Positions 62,528-64,000 of a stretch of 64,000 bases of DNA are shown here, in pieces. A program made the position numbers and the translations under genes. Position 1 is the first letter of the stretch. Each line of letters begins with the position of its first letter. Source of the stretch: Yersinia intermedia. GTDB taxonomy: Bacteria > Pseudomonadota > Gammaproteobacteria > Enterobacterales > Enterobacteriaceae. The DNA lies in the NCBI RefSeq assembly GCF_900635455.1, contig NZ_LR134116.1:62001-126000 (forward strand), given 5' to 3'. The notes beneath the pieces were generated by a model, which did not search any database, had not been told where the DNA came from, and worked only from the letters and a program-made list of their open reading frames with translations.

Positions 62528-63136
62528 ATGACAGTAACCATAAAATATCAAAGCCAATTCAGTAACGACACTCTAACCTCTTATACTCAGCAGTGGGCTA
62601 CCACTCATGGTGATATAAAAGACACGCAGGCACCAGGCTATGCCAAGGACGTTGGCCAATTTTCTGGCGGGGGGTGGTTTAGTGGTACCCAATATTCAAT
62701 TGGCAGCTCTCATAGTGGTGCTAGTACTGCAATGATCGTAGAGGGTGATTTGAACTATAATATTGCCCACCATACCTTCTACGGGAAAATGGCAAACTTG
62801 GAGTTGGGTGAATACTTGAAAGATAACTCAGATATCACTGCTAAAGAGCTTGACCAAGTGCAAGTGAAATTGAGTGGCATAGATCTGACCGGTGAATTTG
62901 ACCCTACCAAAACAATAGTAGAAAACCATCAAGGGGATATGCATAAAGCCACTTACGGTTTGATGAGAGGCAATGCAGAACCATTGTTGGAAATCCTCTC
63001 CGCTAAGGGTATTGATGTGAATACCCCACTGAAGGATATGCCAATCGCCAGCCAATTTGACGTTATGGCGTCAGATGCACCAATGATTGATACCGTTGGT
63101 GTGATTGAAAGCAGCGATATGTTGTTAGCCGCTTAA
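62528..63136 (+). CDS. hasA: Secreted hemophore HasA
   Basis: HasA is an extracellular heme-binding protein, exported without a signal peptide by the HasDEF type I system, that feeds HasR. The 202-residue product starts MTVTIKYQSQFSNDTL and ends DMLLAA, the C-terminal export signal type. Y77 and H82 (LNYNIAHHTF) align with the axial Tyr75 and its supporting His83 of Serratia HasA. The position of the other ligand, His32, is Asp32 here. The frame opens at 62504, but AAGGAA at 62514 fits the ATG at 62528. It lies 141 nt after hasR. Confidence 0.94.
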   Translation: MTVTIKYQSQFSNDTLTSYTQQWATTHGDIKDTQAPGYAKDVGQFSGGGWFSGTQYSIGSSHSGASTAMIVEGDLNYNIAHHTFYGKMANLELGEYLKDNSDITAKELDQVQVKLSGIDLTGEFDPTKTIVENHQGDMHKATYGLMRGNAEPLLEILSAKGIDVNTPLKDMPIASQFDVMASDAPMIDTVGVIESSDMLLAA

Positions 63137-63222
63137 TAAATAGAATCACTGGGAAAGGATTTTCTGGTTGATTCTCGCTGCTGTGTAATATTGTCAGTCT
63201 ATTTTTAACAAGTGTAATTGCG

Positions 63223-63271
63223 CCACCGCCGTACTCTGGTATATCTGGCTTTTTCTTGGCTGCGGCGGTGG
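63223..63271 (+). terminator. GC-rich hairpin between the two hasA genes
   Basis: CCACCGCCG / CGGCGGTGG pairs across a 31-nt loop that contains CTTTTTCTTGG. It stands out in AT-rich surroundings. It could attenuate readthrough from hasA to the next gene or stabilise the hasA transcript. No T-run follows the stem. Confidence 0.45.
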
Positions 63272-63386
63272 TTCATATTGATATTTAAACTATTATATAA
63301 CTATTATATTCAGATAAGTTTATTGGTCTGTTTGTAGAACAATATAATTTAATAATGAATATATTGTTAATTAAAAGGATTTTAAT

Positions 63387-64000
63387 ATGACAGTGATTAT
63401 CAAGTATCATGAAGAATTTAAAAATGAAACTATTTCTTCTTATACCTACTGGTGGGCCAATGATTTTGGTGATATAGCCGATATAGCCCAGGAATCGAGA
63501 GACGCAGGATATGGTATTTACTCGGCTGGCCCAAATCCACCCACCGTTGGTTTAAAAATTGCGATTCAAAATAACTCTCCTCAAAGTAAAGCCGCAATAG
63601 TGATGGAGTCTAAGGGAGTGCATGCGGCGATGGTTATGGAGGCTAACGGAGTTAATTTATCCGAAATATCCCCCATCATTCCCGGTGACAAAGAAAGTCT
63701 GCAATTTGGTGCGCATTTAATCCCTATTCCTGATATTAACCTGGAGGATCCGCAGTTTCATCAACTTCAACTCCAGCAAGTACAATTGGAATTCAGCGGG
63801 TTAGATATTTCAGATGATATGGATATCTCTTTTTTAGAAGCTCATTATGCAATGCTCATAGATAATAACTATCCAAGTGATATGAATCTTGGTGTATATG
63901 GCCTACTGAGAGGGGATAATTCTGCCATACTGAAAATCCTCACATCAAAAGGCATTGATGTAAACACGCCGCTCAAAGACTTGGCGGTTGCCAGTCAGTT
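63387..64000 (+). CDS. HasA-like paralog, divergent, 3' end outside window
   Basis: The frame is open from the ATG at 63387 (AAAAGGA upstream) to the window end, 204 codons. The first 30 residues (MTVIIKYHEEFKNETISSYT, WWANDFGDI) and the end (GLLRGDNSAILKILTSKGID, VNTPLKDLAVASQ) clearly match HasA encoded upstream. The middle differs: the segment holding the heme tyrosine of HasA is replaced by two diverged 11-residue repeats (AAIVMESKGVH / AAMVMEANGVN, residues 69-90), giving H79 or N90 at the tyrosine position. About 20 C-terminal residues are missing. Function is uncertain. Confidence 0.88.
   Translation, partial: MTVIIKYHEEFKNETISSYTYWWANDFGDIADIAQESRDAGYGIYSAGPNPPTVGLKIAIQNNSPQSKAAIVMESKGVHAAMVMEANGVNLSEISPIIPGDKESLQFGAHLIPIPDINLEDPQFHQLQLQQVQLEFSGLDISDDMDISFLEAHYAMLIDNNYPSDMNLGVYGLLRGDNSAILKILTSKGIDVNTPLKDLAVASQ
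63591..63656 (+). repeat. 33-nt tandem duplication in the hasA-like gene
   Basis: Copies 63591-63623 and 63624-63656 encode AAIVMESKGVH and AAMVMEANGVN. They have diverged mainly at third positions, so the duplication is old and the encoded pattern has been kept. Confidence 0.85.

Overview
This window is enterobacterial chromosome, most likely Yersinia. Almost every gene has an obvious E. coli counterpart of near-identical length. The gene order, the many ERIC elements and a hasR-hasA hemophore locus directly after argH all fit that genus. I cannot fix the species from sequence alone. The core backbone looks intact, with no frameshifts in housekeeping genes.

Layout. 1-15.8 kb: hldD (cut by the window start), kbl-tdh (threonine breakdown), yibQ-envC-gpmI (divergent deacetylase, septal amidase activator, phosphoglycerate mutase), yibN-grxC-secB-gpsA-cysE, trmL, ada, and the envelope-stress unit cpxA-cpxR/cpxP with the small RNA CpxQ in the cpxP 3' UTR. 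15.8-17.5 kb: a 1.7 kb scar of a P2-like prophage inserted exactly in the 3' end of cpxQ. It has 43-bp direct repeats (attL/attR), an integrase tail, a toxin-antitoxin pair, a gpW fragment and an ogr gene with an in-frame stop. 17.6-24 kb: fieF, pfkA, sbp, tpiA, yiiQ, yiiR, fpr. 24.2-30.9 kb: an accessory islet with a 1645-residue RHS/YD-repeat protein ending in a cholera/LT-like ADP-ribosyltransferase-type tail, and an unrecognised 311-residue protein upstream. 30.9-45.7 kb: emrD, glpX, glpK-glpF, zapB, rraA, menA, hslU-hslV, ftsN, cytR, priA, rpmE. 45.8-59.3 kb: metJ/metB-metL, metF, ppc, and the divergent argE/argCBH. 59.4-64 kb: a Fur-boxed hemophore locus, hasR, hasA and a second, strongly divergent hasA-like gene cut by the window end.

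How the genes work together. MetJ boxes precede metB and metF. Tandem ARG boxes sit between argE and argC. A perfect CpxR box lies between cpxR and cpxP. A 17/19 Fur box lies upstream of hasR. An Ada-box match lies upstream of ada, and a GlpR-like palindrome lies upstream of glpF. Nine ERIC or ERIC-derived elements occur, including intra-operonic copies (argB-argH), a compact hairpin form in the argCBH leader, and forms carrying an extra insert.

The points most worth following up are the prophage scar built into the cpxQ sRNA gene, the HasA-like paralog that has lost the heme-ligand tyrosine and carries a 33-nt tandem duplication at that place, and the orphan RHS toxin with no visible immunity gene and doubtful catalytic glutamates.
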